Below, in pieces: positions 1 to 6,895 of a stretch of 12,647 nt of DNA. The stretch covers positions 1 to 12,647 of the forward strand of contig CAZKNF010000084.1 in the NCBI GenBank assembly GCA_964554105.1, in the 5' to 3' direction. A program made the translations under genes and the position numbers. Origin of the DNA: CAZKNF01 sp964554105 (GTDB lineage: Bacteria; Bacteroidota; Rhodothermia; Rhodothermales; VXPQ01). The notes under the pieces are model-generated. The model searched no databases. It was not told the DNA's origin and saw only the letters and a program-made list of their open reading frames with translations. Position 1 is the first letter of the stretch; every line of letters starts with the position of its first letter.

Positions 1-286
1 GAATTGCGGGGAGCACGTCACGCGCCTCCGGCTCGCGGGCGATCGTTTTGTCGTAGATGGGTTCTGCGAGCATCGAGTAATCGAATCCTCCGCTGCCATC
101 ACTGAGGACCGCCACGTCCACCGCACCGTCCAGAAAGTGCGTGATGGCGTAGAGGCTGGCGGAATACGTCAGCTCGTCGTCGTGGTGGGCCTGAACGGCC
201 AGGATCTCGACAACATCGTCCTGGGCCGCAGCTGAACCGTACAGACACAGCGCGACCGCGAATCCTAAAAGGGATCGCAAATACAT
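1..286 (-). CDS. PIG-L family deacetylase, secreted, 3' end missing
   Basis: The gene starts at an ATG at 286-284 and leaves the window at base 1, so only the first 95 residues are seen. Residues 1-22 form a signal peptide ending in AAAQ. Next comes VQAHHDDELT (residues 31-40), the PIG-L/LmbE motif usually written AHPDDE. By family knowledge His34 and Asp37 would be zinc ligands and Asp36 the catalytic base. VDVAVLSDGSGG further on fits the family's second strand with a VTDG-like motif. PIG-L enzymes remove N-acetyl groups from sugar substrates; the substrate here cannot be read. The start codon shares a base with the stop of the DUF2911 gene (TGATG), so the two are probably translationally coupled. 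The Pro-to-His change inside the motif is slightly unusual. The later third zinc ligand is outside the window. It has no stop codon here. Confidence 0.8.
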   Translation of the reverse strand, partial: MYLRSLLGFAVALCLYGSAAAQDDVVEILAVQAHHDDELTYSASLYAITHFLDGAVDVAVLSDGSGGFDYSMLAEPIYDKTIAREPEARDVLPAI

Positions 287-894
287 CAATTCACAGGCTG
301 AATGGGAAGACGCACCTCTGTGTTCTCCCACGCCAGCACGAGATCCGCGCCCGACTCGGATTCGTCGAACCGGATGGTGAACTGATCGACGGTGTCTTCG
401 ATGCGATTGGCTGGTGCATCTACCGTGACGACGTTGTCTGCCGGGTCAAAGACTTCGGTGACCGAATTGGTCTGTGGATCGAATATGCCGGTTCCGTCGA
501 GACCGAGGTGCGGACTGATGTGGATGACCCACGAGTCGGGATTCGGCTCCGTGAAGATGGAGTACGTTCCAGCTTCGAGTTGTTCGCCGGCGATGATTAC
601 GTCTTCAGTTACGGTGATTTCCGTGGCCTCGTTGGCGCCGGTCCGCCAGATTTCGCCGTACGGCACGAGGTACTCGGTGTCCTCGTTGTCGGCGCCGAAG
701 ATGTCGCGATTACGCATGTAGGGCCGGCCGTACGTCACTTTCACGTACGCGTCGCCGACGTGCGTTTTCGCTATGCCGATCGGGCTGGGGCGCCGGGAAG
801 GATGAAGATCCTGCGCGGCCACATCGTTCACGAAGAGAAATGCGACCAGTAGCGCGGCGAGCGAGCCGATCCCGGAAGGACGATAGAGGTTCAT
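286..894 (-). CDS. DUF2911 domain exported protein
   Basis: A 202-residue protein with a signal peptide (about residues 1-28, ending VAAQ). The mature part matches the DUF2911 family, common in Bacteroidota and relatives: TYGRPYMRNRDIFG at 54-67, LVPYGEIWRTGANEATEI at 76-93, and AGTYSIFTEPNPDSW at 108-122. These are the family's most conserved blocks and all three are present in order. The remainder is beta-rich and ends in LPIQPVN. The biochemical role of the family is unknown; location is probably periplasmic or surface. The gene is followed without gap by a PIG-L deacetylase (TGATG overlap), so they probably act together. Upstream there are 121 bp to the TonB receptor stop, which must hold its promoter unless it is read through from the receptor. 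I saw no convincing promoter or terminator there. Confidence 0.88.
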   Translation of the reverse strand: MNLYRPSGIGSLAALLVAFLFVNDVAAQDLHPSRRPSPIGIAKTHVGDAYVKVTYGRPYMRNRDIFGADNEDTEYLVPYGEIWRTGANEATEITVTEDVIIAGEQLEAGTYSIFTEPNPDSWVIHISPHLGLDGTGIFDPQTNSVTEVFDPADNVVTVDAPANRIEDTVDQFTIRFDESESGADLVLAWENTEVRLPIQPVN

Positions 895-1015
895 AGGTGC
901 TTACGATTGCGTGATTGGTAGTGGCACGTGAATGTACGCATCTAAAATCGGAATCATCAAGAGGGATTCTGGCAGGATGTTTACCAGAGCGAAAACGTCG
1001 ATTTGGTTCGCGTCA

Positions 1016-3007
1016 TTACTGCATGTATCGAATGCCCACCAGCCACCATCTTGGCGGCATGGGTGCGTCGAAAACTTCGCTATATCGGTGGTCGAAAACG
1101 TTGCGGAGCTCGGTGTTGAATCGTAAAACGCCGTGGGATACGCTCAAGTCGAAGCCCACGCGCGCATTAACGACGCCGTATTCGTCGCCATCGAGCGGAT
1201 CGCGCCAGAGTGCCTGAAGACTTCCGTGGATGGCGGAGAGATGGTAGGTGAAGGTGATCTGTGCGAGCCGCCGGGCATTAGTTCGCACGTACTGGTACTC
1301 GACATCTTCAGCTAAATCACCGAGGTGCGCCTCCTGGAACGTGATGGATGCTTCGGAGCGCATCCGGCCGGGACCGACCCGTTGGTTTACGGAGGCGTCG
1401 AGTTCGATGCCAGATGTTCGCACGGAATGAAGATTGCGAGCCAGAAAGATCGTGTCGGCCGGGCTCAATCTCGCGTAATCGATCAGATCGCGTGTGAGAC
1501 GAGTGAAGCCCGTGGCATGCAGGGACATTCCGTCCATCAGGTAGGTCGACGTTCCCACTTCATATGACCACGACCGTTCAGGATCAAGATTTGGACTGCC
1601 AACGCTGCCGCCACGAGGCACCTCGAGCGTGGTATTGAAAAACCGTTCGATGTAGTTCGGCGCTCGAATAGATCGACCGGCAATCGCGTGAAGACCGAAA
1701 CGACCCGCCGAGAAGGCCGCGGCGACCTGTGGAGTAAACGCGGTGCCGAAGCTCTGATCATAGTCTCCGCGGGCGCTTCCGGAAACGGCCAGAGAGGCGA
1801 TCGGATTCCACCGCAAGCTGTAGAAAATCCCTGCTGCGGCATCGCTATGGCGGCCGAGATTGTTGCTGTCGATCGATCGCCAGGCCGCGCTTGCACCGGC
1901 GGTCGTCAACAGTTTGGATGACAACGCTCGTACGATAGAACCGCGGATTTGTCCGATTCGGCTGACGTGTTCGTTGGCGGGTGTGACAGGATTGTAGACA
2001 TAGTGATCGTCATGCTGCTTAAAGGCAGCCTGGAGTGTCCATCGATTCGGTCCTCCCGTACGGTCAAGCCGCGCATGGCTCCACGAAGTGGTCGTAGCCT
2101 CGCGCGCCGTATCGCTCGGGAAAGGCGCATAGAAATGGTAGGCGCTGAAATCGCGATGATCCCGACCAAGTCGAGCAGAGAACCGATGAGGTCCCACGTC
2201 CCTAACGACCGAGGCGGTCTGCGAGTGCCGTCGGAAGTCACTGGTCAGGATGCCGGACGAGCCGACGATCGGCCGGCCGCCGTCATTCTCGATCGGCGGG
2301 CCGTCTGCTGTTTCCAGCGAGCCGGCGAATCCGACGTACGGTCCGGACCCCTGCGGCCGACGCGCGGCGACGTCGAATCCGTAAAGCCCATATTGACCCG
2401 CTTGCGCGCGTGCATCGAGGCTGAGGCCGTCGGCTCCTGTGCCGGCTTCACGTGCAGGTTGGTCGGTTTGTGGTATCGGTATGCCGCCGTTGACAGCCGC
2501 GTGCGTGAAAATCTGAATTACGCCACCTACGGCGTCGGGGCCGTAAATTGCAGCTGCCGGGCCTCGCACGATTTCAATACGGGCTATTTCGGACATGGGG
2601 ATCGGAATATCCGTCAAGAAGTGTCCGGTCATCGGATCGTTCAGGCGCACGCCGTCGAGTAATACGAGCACACCGTTGAATGTGGATCCGCGCATGGTGA
2701 TGTCGCTTTGAACGCCGAAGCCGCCGCGGCTGATGATCTCGACGCCCCCGATCGTTCGAAGCAATTCGTCATAACTCGATACGGGCAGGTTTGCGATGTC
2801 CTCGGCCGTCCATACCGACACGCGGCGGCCGGATCGATTCACGTGCTCCGGGTATCGATTCGCGGTCACGATGATGGAATCCGGAAGTTCGCCGGCGAGC
2901 TCGTAATCCTGCGCCAGTGTAGCCGAGGCCGGAACGAGCACAAGAAGCACCGCCATTCGCATCAGAGGTTGGAGAATCGATATGCGATTCGAGGCTGATA
3001 TGGCCAT
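1016..3007 (-). CDS. TonB-dependent outer-membrane receptor (BtuB/siderophore type)
   Basis: A 663-residue outer-membrane receptor. The signal peptide lies in residues 1-32 (hydrophobic MAVLLVLVPASATLAQ). It is followed by DSIIVTANR (43-51), a typical region at or just after the TonB box. The plug domain spans about 44-170: LPVSSYDELLRTIGGVEI, TMRGSTFNGVLVLLDGVRLND, and IARIEIVRGPAAAIYGPDAVGGVIQIFT, the classic plug blocks. The rest is a 22-strand barrel with the usual C-terminal block RNVFDHRYSEVFDAPMPPRWWLVGIRY. The protein ends RYMQ rather than in an aromatic residue, so the last strand is slightly unusual. It lacks the N-terminal carboxypeptidase-like domain of SusC-type receptors and is closer in size to BtuB. 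The substrate (cobalamin, siderophore or other) cannot be decided. An alternative start is Met16 (2962). No substrate-processing partner or cobalamin riboswitch was seen. Confidence 0.88.
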   Translation of the reverse strand: MAISASNRISILQPLMRMAVLLVLVPASATLAQDYELAGELPDSIIVTANRYPEHVNRSGRRVSVWTAEDIANLPVSSYDELLRTIGGVEIISRGGFGVQSDITMRGSTFNGVLVLLDGVRLNDPMTGHFLTDIPIPMSEIARIEIVRGPAAAIYGPDAVGGVIQIFTHAAVNGGIPIPQTDQPAREAGTGADGLSLDARAQAGQYGLYGFDVAARRPQGSGPYVGFAGSLETADGPPIENDGGRPIVGSSGILTSDFRRHSQTASVVRDVGPHRFSARLGRDHRDFSAYHFYAPFPSDTAREATTTSWSHARLDRTGGPNRWTLQAAFKQHDDHYVYNPVTPANEHVSRIGQIRGSIVRALSSKLLTTAGASAAWRSIDSNNLGRHSDAAAGIFYSLRWNPIASLAVSGSARGDYDQSFGTAFTPQVAAAFSAGRFGLHAIAGRSIRAPNYIERFFNTTLEVPRGGSVGSPNLDPERSWSYEVGTSTYLMDGMSLHATGFTRLTRDLIDYARLSPADTIFLARNLHSVRTSGIELDASVNQRVGPGRMRSEASITFQEAHLGDLAEDVEYQYVRTNARRLAQITFTYHLSAIHGSLQALWRDPLDGDEYGVVNARVGFDLSVSHGVLRFNTELRNVFDHRYSEVFDAPMPPRWWLVGIRYMQ

Positions 3008-3014
3008 AGTGTCG

Positions 3015-3029
3015 GTGTTGAAGCAACAC
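3015..3029. repeat. Short perfect inverted repeat in leader of TonB receptor
   Basis: GTGTTG (3015-3020), loop AAG, CAACAC (3024-3029) forms a perfect 6-bp stem with a three-base loop. It sits in the 43-bp space between the stop of the receptor remnant and the start of the intact TonB receptor. It could be a leader hairpin, an operator half-site pair or a chance palindrome. There is no T-tract, so it is not a standard intrinsic terminator. Confidence 0.3.
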
Positions 3030-3050
3030 GCTCGTAGTCGGAATCGGATT

Positions 3051-3308
3051 CTATATACCGAAATGACGCAGCTGATAGATGAGGTTCAGCATCACGTATC
3101 GCCCCGGCGCCTGCGATTCGCTATGCTGAATATAGAGCCCGGTGACGGATCGGTCGACGTGCGAATTTCGACCGAGCAGGTCCGTGACGGTCAGCCGGAC
3201 CTCCGCGAGGTTGTTCCTCAAGAACTTGTATCCGACGCCCACATTCCACATCACCCGCGTCGGGCCGACGGAAGTCGATAGGCCGTATAATGCGAAACGT
3301 CTAAACAG
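3051..3308 (-). pseudogene. C-terminal remnant of Bacteroidota-type outer-membrane beta-barrel receptor
   Basis: The frame reads about LYGLSTSVGPTRVMWNVGVG, then YKFLRNNLAEVRLTVTDLLG, then RYVMLNLIYQLRHF, and stops at TAG 3053-3051. This matches the extreme C-terminus of TonB-dependent receptors with an outer-membrane beta-barrel family domain (the OMP_b-brl_3 type), whose last strands carry a W-N-x-G-x-G-Y-K-F-L block, a x-L-x-x-x-D-L-L-x block and a final R-Y-x-M-L-x-x-x-Y-x-L-R-x-F. Such receptors are normally 750-950 residues; only about 85 are left. Upstream the frame is open only as far as the TGA that ends the methyltransferase (3386-3384), with no recognisable receptor sequence beyond about 3308. 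A GTG/ATG at 3254-3249 could start a 67-residue peptide but would make no functional barrel. I read it as a gene relic from a deletion or rearrangement. Confidence 0.72.
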
Positions 3309-3383
3309 CCGCTTACGGCGGGGATTGTATTGATGTGTCGTCCGTATGCGGGTCTGGATAGGACGTCCGTATCCGGCTTGCGA

Positions 3384-4178
3384 TCAGCCGAGTTTTTCGG
3401 CCAGTATGCACACGCTCTTTACGCCGTACTGCTCGCCCGCTGATTGGGCGGATTTCGATACGAAGCCATACTCGGACTGGTCCCGCGCCGATATGAGGCG
3501 CATTCCGGCGGCCTCCATCATATCCGTGTAGCGATCCTGTCTCAGGGCGCCGCCGATGCATGCGGCCCAGAGCGACGCATCGCACTTGACGTTTTCGGGC
3601 AGATCCGATTCGGTGACGATATCCGCGATGGCCATCCGACCTTTCGGTTTGAGAACGCGGCTAATTTCGCGGAAGATCTCCGGTTTGTCGGGGCAGAGAT
3701 TGATGACACCGTTTGATATTACGACATCGACACTTGCGTCGTCGACAGGCAGGTCTTCAATAACGCTCTGAACGAATTCGACATTCTGAAATCCGGCTGC
3801 GTCGCCGACGCGTTTCGCCTTTTCGAGTTGTGCGTCTGTCATATCGACGCCGATAACCTTTCCGGCGTCACCGATCTTGCGCGCTGCGATGAAGGTGTCC
3901 ATGCCGGATCCGCTGCCGAGGTCCAGCACGATTTCCCCTTCGCGCAGGTTTGCCAGATCGAAATAGTATCCGACGCCGGCGAACGACTCGACGGCTGCTT
4001 CGGGGATACGATCGAGGTCGTCCGGTGGATAGCCGAGTCGCTCTGCAAGCTCGCGGCCCATCTCGAAGTGATATTCCCCACGGGGCTCATCGGCGACCTT
4101 GCGATACATTTCTTTGACCTGGCCTCTGAGATCATCGGTGTCGACGCCGGGTGTCGAGAGTGTTTCCATGGGTTGCAT
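3384..4178 (-). CDS. ArsM-like SAM-dependent methyltransferase
   Basis: A 264-residue class I SAM methyltransferase. Motif I is VLDLGSGSGMD (84-94), followed by KVIGVDMTDAQLEKAK (107-122), VISNGVINLCPDK (153-165) and RVLKPKGRMAIADIV (174-188). The N-terminal helix with YRKVAD and LGYPPDDLDRIPEAA, and the C-terminal CIGGAL block (207-212), are the layout of arsenite methyltransferases. By family knowledge ArsM methylates As(III) using three to four conserved cysteines. Here Cys162 and Cys207 fit the two cysteines that bind trivalent arsenicals. The early cysteine, normally in a GCGNP-like block, is absent: the sequence there is GVGYYFD (68-74). It may therefore act only on monomethylated arsenic or on another soft nucleophile. 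No ars regulator or transporter is adjacent. Met4 is an alternative start. It shares its strand and reading frame with the receptor remnant downstream. Confidence 0.75.
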   Translation of the reverse strand: MQPMETLSTPGVDTDDLRGQVKEMYRKVADEPRGEYHFEMGRELAERLGYPPDDLDRIPEAAVESFAGVGYYFDLANLREGEIVLDLGSGSGMDTFIAARKIGDAGKVIGVDMTDAQLEKAKRVGDAAGFQNVEFVQSVIEDLPVDDASVDVVISNGVINLCPDKPEIFREISRVLKPKGRMAIADIVTESDLPENVKCDASLWAACIGGALRQDRYTDMMEAAGMRLISARDQSEYGFVSKSAQSAGEQYGVKSVCILAEKLG

Positions 4179-4324
4179 TCAGGATGGGTGATAGTCGATT
4201 CGGTTACTTGGAGGATAGGCCGAAGCGGACGCCCGATGCAAGCGCCGGGTTGTCCGCCATGTAACGAACGCGTCCAAGGCCAGGTGCGGTCGAGATGCTC
4301 GTGCAGATTTGACCGGTGGGTCGT

Positions 4325-5356
4325 CTACATTTCTTCCCAGTACTCTTCGGGCATTTCCTGCGCGAGTGCCAGGGCGCCGTCGGCGCCGGCGAAGAGCGGG
4401 TCGTCGACTTTCGAGATCCGAAATGTGCCGTAATCCTTGAGCGCATCCTCGAGCGCTTCGGCAATGCCTTTGATCTGGCTGCCTCCGCCGGCGAGAAAGA
4501 CGTTTCGAGCGAGCTGTTCTCGGAAATCGGGTTCATAGCGGCCGATTAGCTCAGTGACGGTTTCGACGATCGGAGGCAGGATGCGCTCGCAGGAAAGTTG
4601 AAGCTCGTTGGTGATGTCGACTTCTTCCATCTTGCCGTTTACGGGGAACTTCACCTTGATGCGGCTGGAGCTTTTTCCCACGAAGCCGTTTTCTTCCTTG
4701 AACCGCCGGGTAACGAGTTCATTCAGCGTCGCTTCGGGATACTTTTCCTGTAGACGCTCCTGAAGGATGCGATCGATATAGTCGCCACCTGAATTCAGCG
4801 TACGCTGATCTTCCTCCTCGGGCATCGTGCCGTGCATGACGCAGAAGTCTACGGTACCGGCGCCGATGTCGATGATCATCGCATGGTTGAGGCTGCCCTG
4901 GCCGTAGGCGACTGCGAACGGTTCCGAGGCTATCATGAGCGAATCGGCGTATTCCTTGGCGGCATCACGGATCGCCAGCTTGTTTACGGTCATGGCTTCC
5001 GCGGGAACGCCGACGGCGGCGTAGATTTTCTGACCGTCTGCCGGCTCTACGGATTCGATCAGGTGGTGTATCAGCTCCCGAATTGCTTCTTCGTCGCGCT
5101 CCGTGCCCTCGCGGATGACTCCGAACTCGAGTGGCCGCACGATTTCGAGGGACATCCGGTTCTTGAGGGCGTCTTCACCGAACAGAATGTTGTCCCCCAG
5201 CAGCTTGCGGGCGATGAAATCCTTGGGCCAGCCGACGTAGCTTTCGATCCAATTCTTCTTGCCGTTGCTCGCCGAGACGGCGCTCCGAGACGTTCCCAGA
5301 TCGATTCCGATACGCAGGACGTCGTTAGATTCCTTCTTTGCTTTCTTGGCCGACAT
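4325..5356 (-). CDS. MamK-like bacterial actin (filament-forming ATPase)
   Basis: A 343-residue actin-fold ATPase. Phosphate-1 motif IGIDLGTSRSAV (16-27); VGWPKD (41-46); VRPLEFGVIREG (73-84); AVGVPAEA (114-121); MIASEPFAVAYG (141-152), with Glu145 at the place of the Glu needed for ATP hydrolysis in MamK; phosphate-2 motif IIDIGAGTVDF (161-171); adenosine motif LAGGGSQIKGI (288-298); C-terminus LPF-like DPLFAGADGALALA and PEEYW. Length, the VG[WY]PKD block, the GT.P..EDQ.TL block (176-187) and the terminal P-x-x-Y-W are specific to the MamK group rather than MreB, ParM or DnaK. I chose the Met at 5356, because residues upstream of it are out-of-frame amidase sequence. The start lies 32 bp inside the amidase gene, so the two are co-transcribed. 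No other magnetosome gene is seen, so a role in magnetosome chains is unlikely. Confidence 0.85.
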   Translation of the reverse strand: MSAKKAKKESNDVLRIGIDLGTSRSAVSASNGKKNWIESYVGWPKDFIARKLLGDNILFGEDALKNRMSLEIVRPLEFGVIREGTERDEEAIRELIHHLIESVEPADGQKIYAAVGVPAEAMTVNKLAIRDAAKEYADSLMIASEPFAVAYGQGSLNHAMIIDIGAGTVDFCVMHGTMPEEEDQRTLNSGGDYIDRILQERLQEKYPEATLNELVTRRFKEENGFVGKSSSRIKVKFPVNGKMEEVDITNELQLSCERILPPIVETVTELIGRYEPDFREQLARNVFLAGGGSQIKGIAEALEDALKDYGTFRISKVDDPLFAGADGALALAQEMPEEYWEEM

Positions 5357-6479
5357 ATTCTGTTCGTTCGTCGTCGTGATCGTGTTCTCTGAGGTAGTTG
5401 ACCAGTCCTTCTTCGAGAAAGAATGCAAGCTTTTCCCGGTAGGCCGGGGTATTCAGATTTAGTTCTTCCGCGTTGTTGCTGATGCTTCCGATCTCGGCCA
5501 GAACGCTAGGCGCTCGTACGCCCAACAGCACCATGAAGTCGCCGGACTTAGCGCCCCAGTCGCTGACCTGATCGTTGATGCGGCGCATATTACGATACAA
5601 ACCGTCTTGAATCGAGCGAGCGACCTTGCTGGATTCTTCGATCTTCAGTTCCATCCCCAGCTGCCGGGTGAGATCGTCGAAGTCGGCGTGCGAGAATCCT
5701 GAATTCTTGTTCTCCTGCTGTGCCAGCTGCACGATCCGCGAATCAGAGTTGGGTCCGTAGAAGAACGTCTCAATCGGGGCTACCGATTTGTCGGGGATCC
5801 AGTTTATATGAATCGAGACGAAAAGATCGGCGCCGTACTCATTCGCGAAATTGATCCTTTCCCGAAGCGACATGGACGCGTCCTCCTCGCGCGTCAGCAT
5901 CACATGATACTCAGGATACTGTTCGAGCCGTGCCTTCAGGCGCAGCGCTACGTCAAGCGTGACCTCTTTTTCAGTGAGACCCTTGTCGCCGACGGCCCCC
6001 GGATCCCGTCCTCCGTGTCCGGCGTCGATGACGATCGTCTTCAACTGCAATCCGTATAGGTCTGATACCGAGGGGCGGTCCACCGGCAGGGCGGCTAATG
6101 TACGCCTCGGCACCATTGCCGGTGCTGTGAGCATCGCCGCCGGCGTGCCAGTCCGCAACGTCGTCAGATCGTCCGAGTTCGCGGTCAACGGATCTGCTTC
6201 TGTGTCGCTCAACTGCGCGACGACGCCTGCGACCACGAAGAAGAGGCCGGCGAGTACGACGAGAAACTTCCACCTGACATGAGGTGATTGATTCGCGGTT
6301 GCGTCCGGTCCATCTTCCTCTGTATCCCGTCGCCTGGGTGTGCGGTCGGGAATGCGGACTTTTTCGGCTCGATCACGCACTCTGAGGTTTTCCTCGTACA
6401 CCTCGCGCAGGATGTCCCTGCGACTTCCTCCGTACACGGCCTCGCGGCTTCCTCGATATAGTGACGGATCTGTTGCCAT
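5325..6479 (-). CDS. N-acetylmuramoyl-L-alanine amidase (Amidase_3), membrane-anchored
   Basis: A 384-residue zinc amidase that would cut the bond between MurNAc and L-Ala in peptidoglycan. The catalytic domain is about 147-364: IVIDAGHGGRDPGAVG (149-164) with zinc ligand His155; GLTEKEV (167-173) with Glu170; DLFVSIHINW (218-227) with His224; VLAEIGSISN (327-336) with catalytic Glu329. It is preceded by one membrane segment at 71-90 (KFLVVLAGLFFVVAGVVAQL) and a very charged, probably disordered N-terminal tail of 70 residues that would lie in the cytoplasm. There is no AMIN or LysM targeting domain. I chose the Met at 6479 because AGGAAG lies seven bases upstream and the frame above it has no protein character. 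The C-terminal 20 residues are acidic, rich in H, D and E, and overlap the start of the MamK-like gene. Confidence 0.9.
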   Translation of the reverse strand: MATDPSLYRGSREAVYGGSRRDILREVYEENLRVRDRAEKVRIPDRTPRRRDTEEDGPDATANQSPHVRWKFLVVLAGLFFVVAGVVAQLSDTEADPLTANSDDLTTLRTGTPAAMLTAPAMVPRRTLAALPVDRPSVSDLYGLQLKTIVIDAGHGGRDPGAVGDKGLTEKEVTLDVALRLKARLEQYPEYHVMLTREEDASMSLRERINFANEYGADLFVSIHINWIPDKSVAPIETFFYGPNSDSRIVQLAQQENKNSGFSHADFDDLTRQLGMELKIEESSKVARSIQDGLYRNMRRINDQVSDWGAKSGDFMVLLGVRAPSVLAEIGSISNNAEELNLNTPAYREKLAFFLEEGLVNYLREHDHDDERTEYVGQESKEGI

Positions 6480-6524
6480 ACTTATTCTTCCTGCCGGCAA
6501 ACTATTAGGTACGGAAAGATCCTC

Positions 6525-6530
6525 ATTATA
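6525..6530 (-). promoter_or_regulatory. Candidate -10 element for the amidase/MamK-like operon
   Basis: Read on the minus strand, this is a perfect TATAAT, 45 bp before the chosen amidase start codon, giving a leader of roughly 40 nt. There is no clear TTGACA-like hexamer 16-18 bp upstream, so it is only a candidate. The ribosome binding sequence AGGAAG lies between it and the start. Confidence 0.3.
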
Positions 6531-6802
6531 GGTAGGTAAGATCGCCCTTTTCCATACCGTGACAGGCGATTCAAGAAGACTTTCCGCGATCGGGCATAGA
6601 TGGAACACAATGTATGCCAAAATGCCCCCAGATTTCCAATTGTGCACGGAGGACGCTGCTGCAGCGTTGCCGATGCATAGATTTCGGTCGAAGTCTAGAC
6701 ATGGAATCGATCGTGGCCTTCGGGCTTGCGGGCTCGATCTGGCGGGACCTGGCGTTTCGAATGGGATTCATCCGGCCGTCCGCTACTTTGCTACTACTTT
6801 TG

Positions 6803-6858
6803 ATGGCCACCTAATTGACGGATCATCCTTTCTATGGCCATCTTCTTAATGGATCACC
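6803..6858 (+). repeat. Imperfect tandem direct repeat, period 31 bp
   Basis: Two adjacent copies, 6803-6827 and 6834-6858, share ATGGCCA at their start and GGATCA 17 bases later; 19 of 25 bases agree at an offset of exactly 31. They end 38 bp before the GH9 start codon. A 31-bp period is about three helical turns, so two protein molecules could bind the same face. It may be a regulator site for the GH9 gene or a small duplication. Confidence 0.4.
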
Positions 6859-6895
6859 GTCCGTCTATCGAATCAGAAATTACTACTGCGAACAC

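Larger units (their letters stand above)
6480..6895. other. Divergent intergenic region between amidase and GH9 genes
   Basis: This 416-bp region lies between two divergently transcribed genes and must hold both promoters. No convincing gene is seen on either strand; the open frames at 6559-6849 and 6614-6814 lack any recognisable protein character. It contains a TATAAT on the minus strand (6530-6525), a palindrome ACGCTG-CTG-CAGCGT at 6653-6667, a TACTTTTG element at 6795-6802 that fits the Bacteroidota TAnnTTTG motif but without a paired -33 element, and a 31-bp-period imperfect direct repeat next to the GH9 gene. Confidence 0.6.

Noticed and set aside
1949..2662. Plus-strand open frame of 237 residues
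   Set aside because: It lies antisense to the TonB receptor, whose plug and barrel motifs are clear.
3828..4433. Plus-strand open frame of 201 residues
   Set aside because: It is antisense to the methyltransferase and the end of the actin gene and has no recognisable motif.
4325..5356. Magnetosome island membership for the MamK-like gene
   Set aside because: No other mam, mms or mad gene appears in the window, and the neighbours are cell-wall and accessory genes.
5357..5428. Upstream start for the actin giving 24 more residues
   Set aside because: The extra residues are out-of-frame amidase sequence; actin similarity begins shortly after the Met at 5356.
6480..6647. Upstream start that would extend the amidase by 56 residues
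   Set aside because: The extra residues have no protein character, and AGGAAG is well placed before the ATG at 6479.
6795..6802. TACTTTTG as a Bacteroidota -7 promoter element for GH9
   Set aside because: It fits TAnnTTTG, but no TTTG or TTG element lies about 20 bp upstream, so it is not listed as a promoter.
6559..6849. Plus-strand open frame of 96 residues in the divergent intergenic region
   Set aside because: No family, no ribosome binding site, and a low-information mix of residues; treated as non-coding.
6815..6895. TTG start that would extend the GH9 protein by 27 residues
   Set aside because: The extension is not signal-peptide-like; a normal signal peptide begins at the ATG at 6896.
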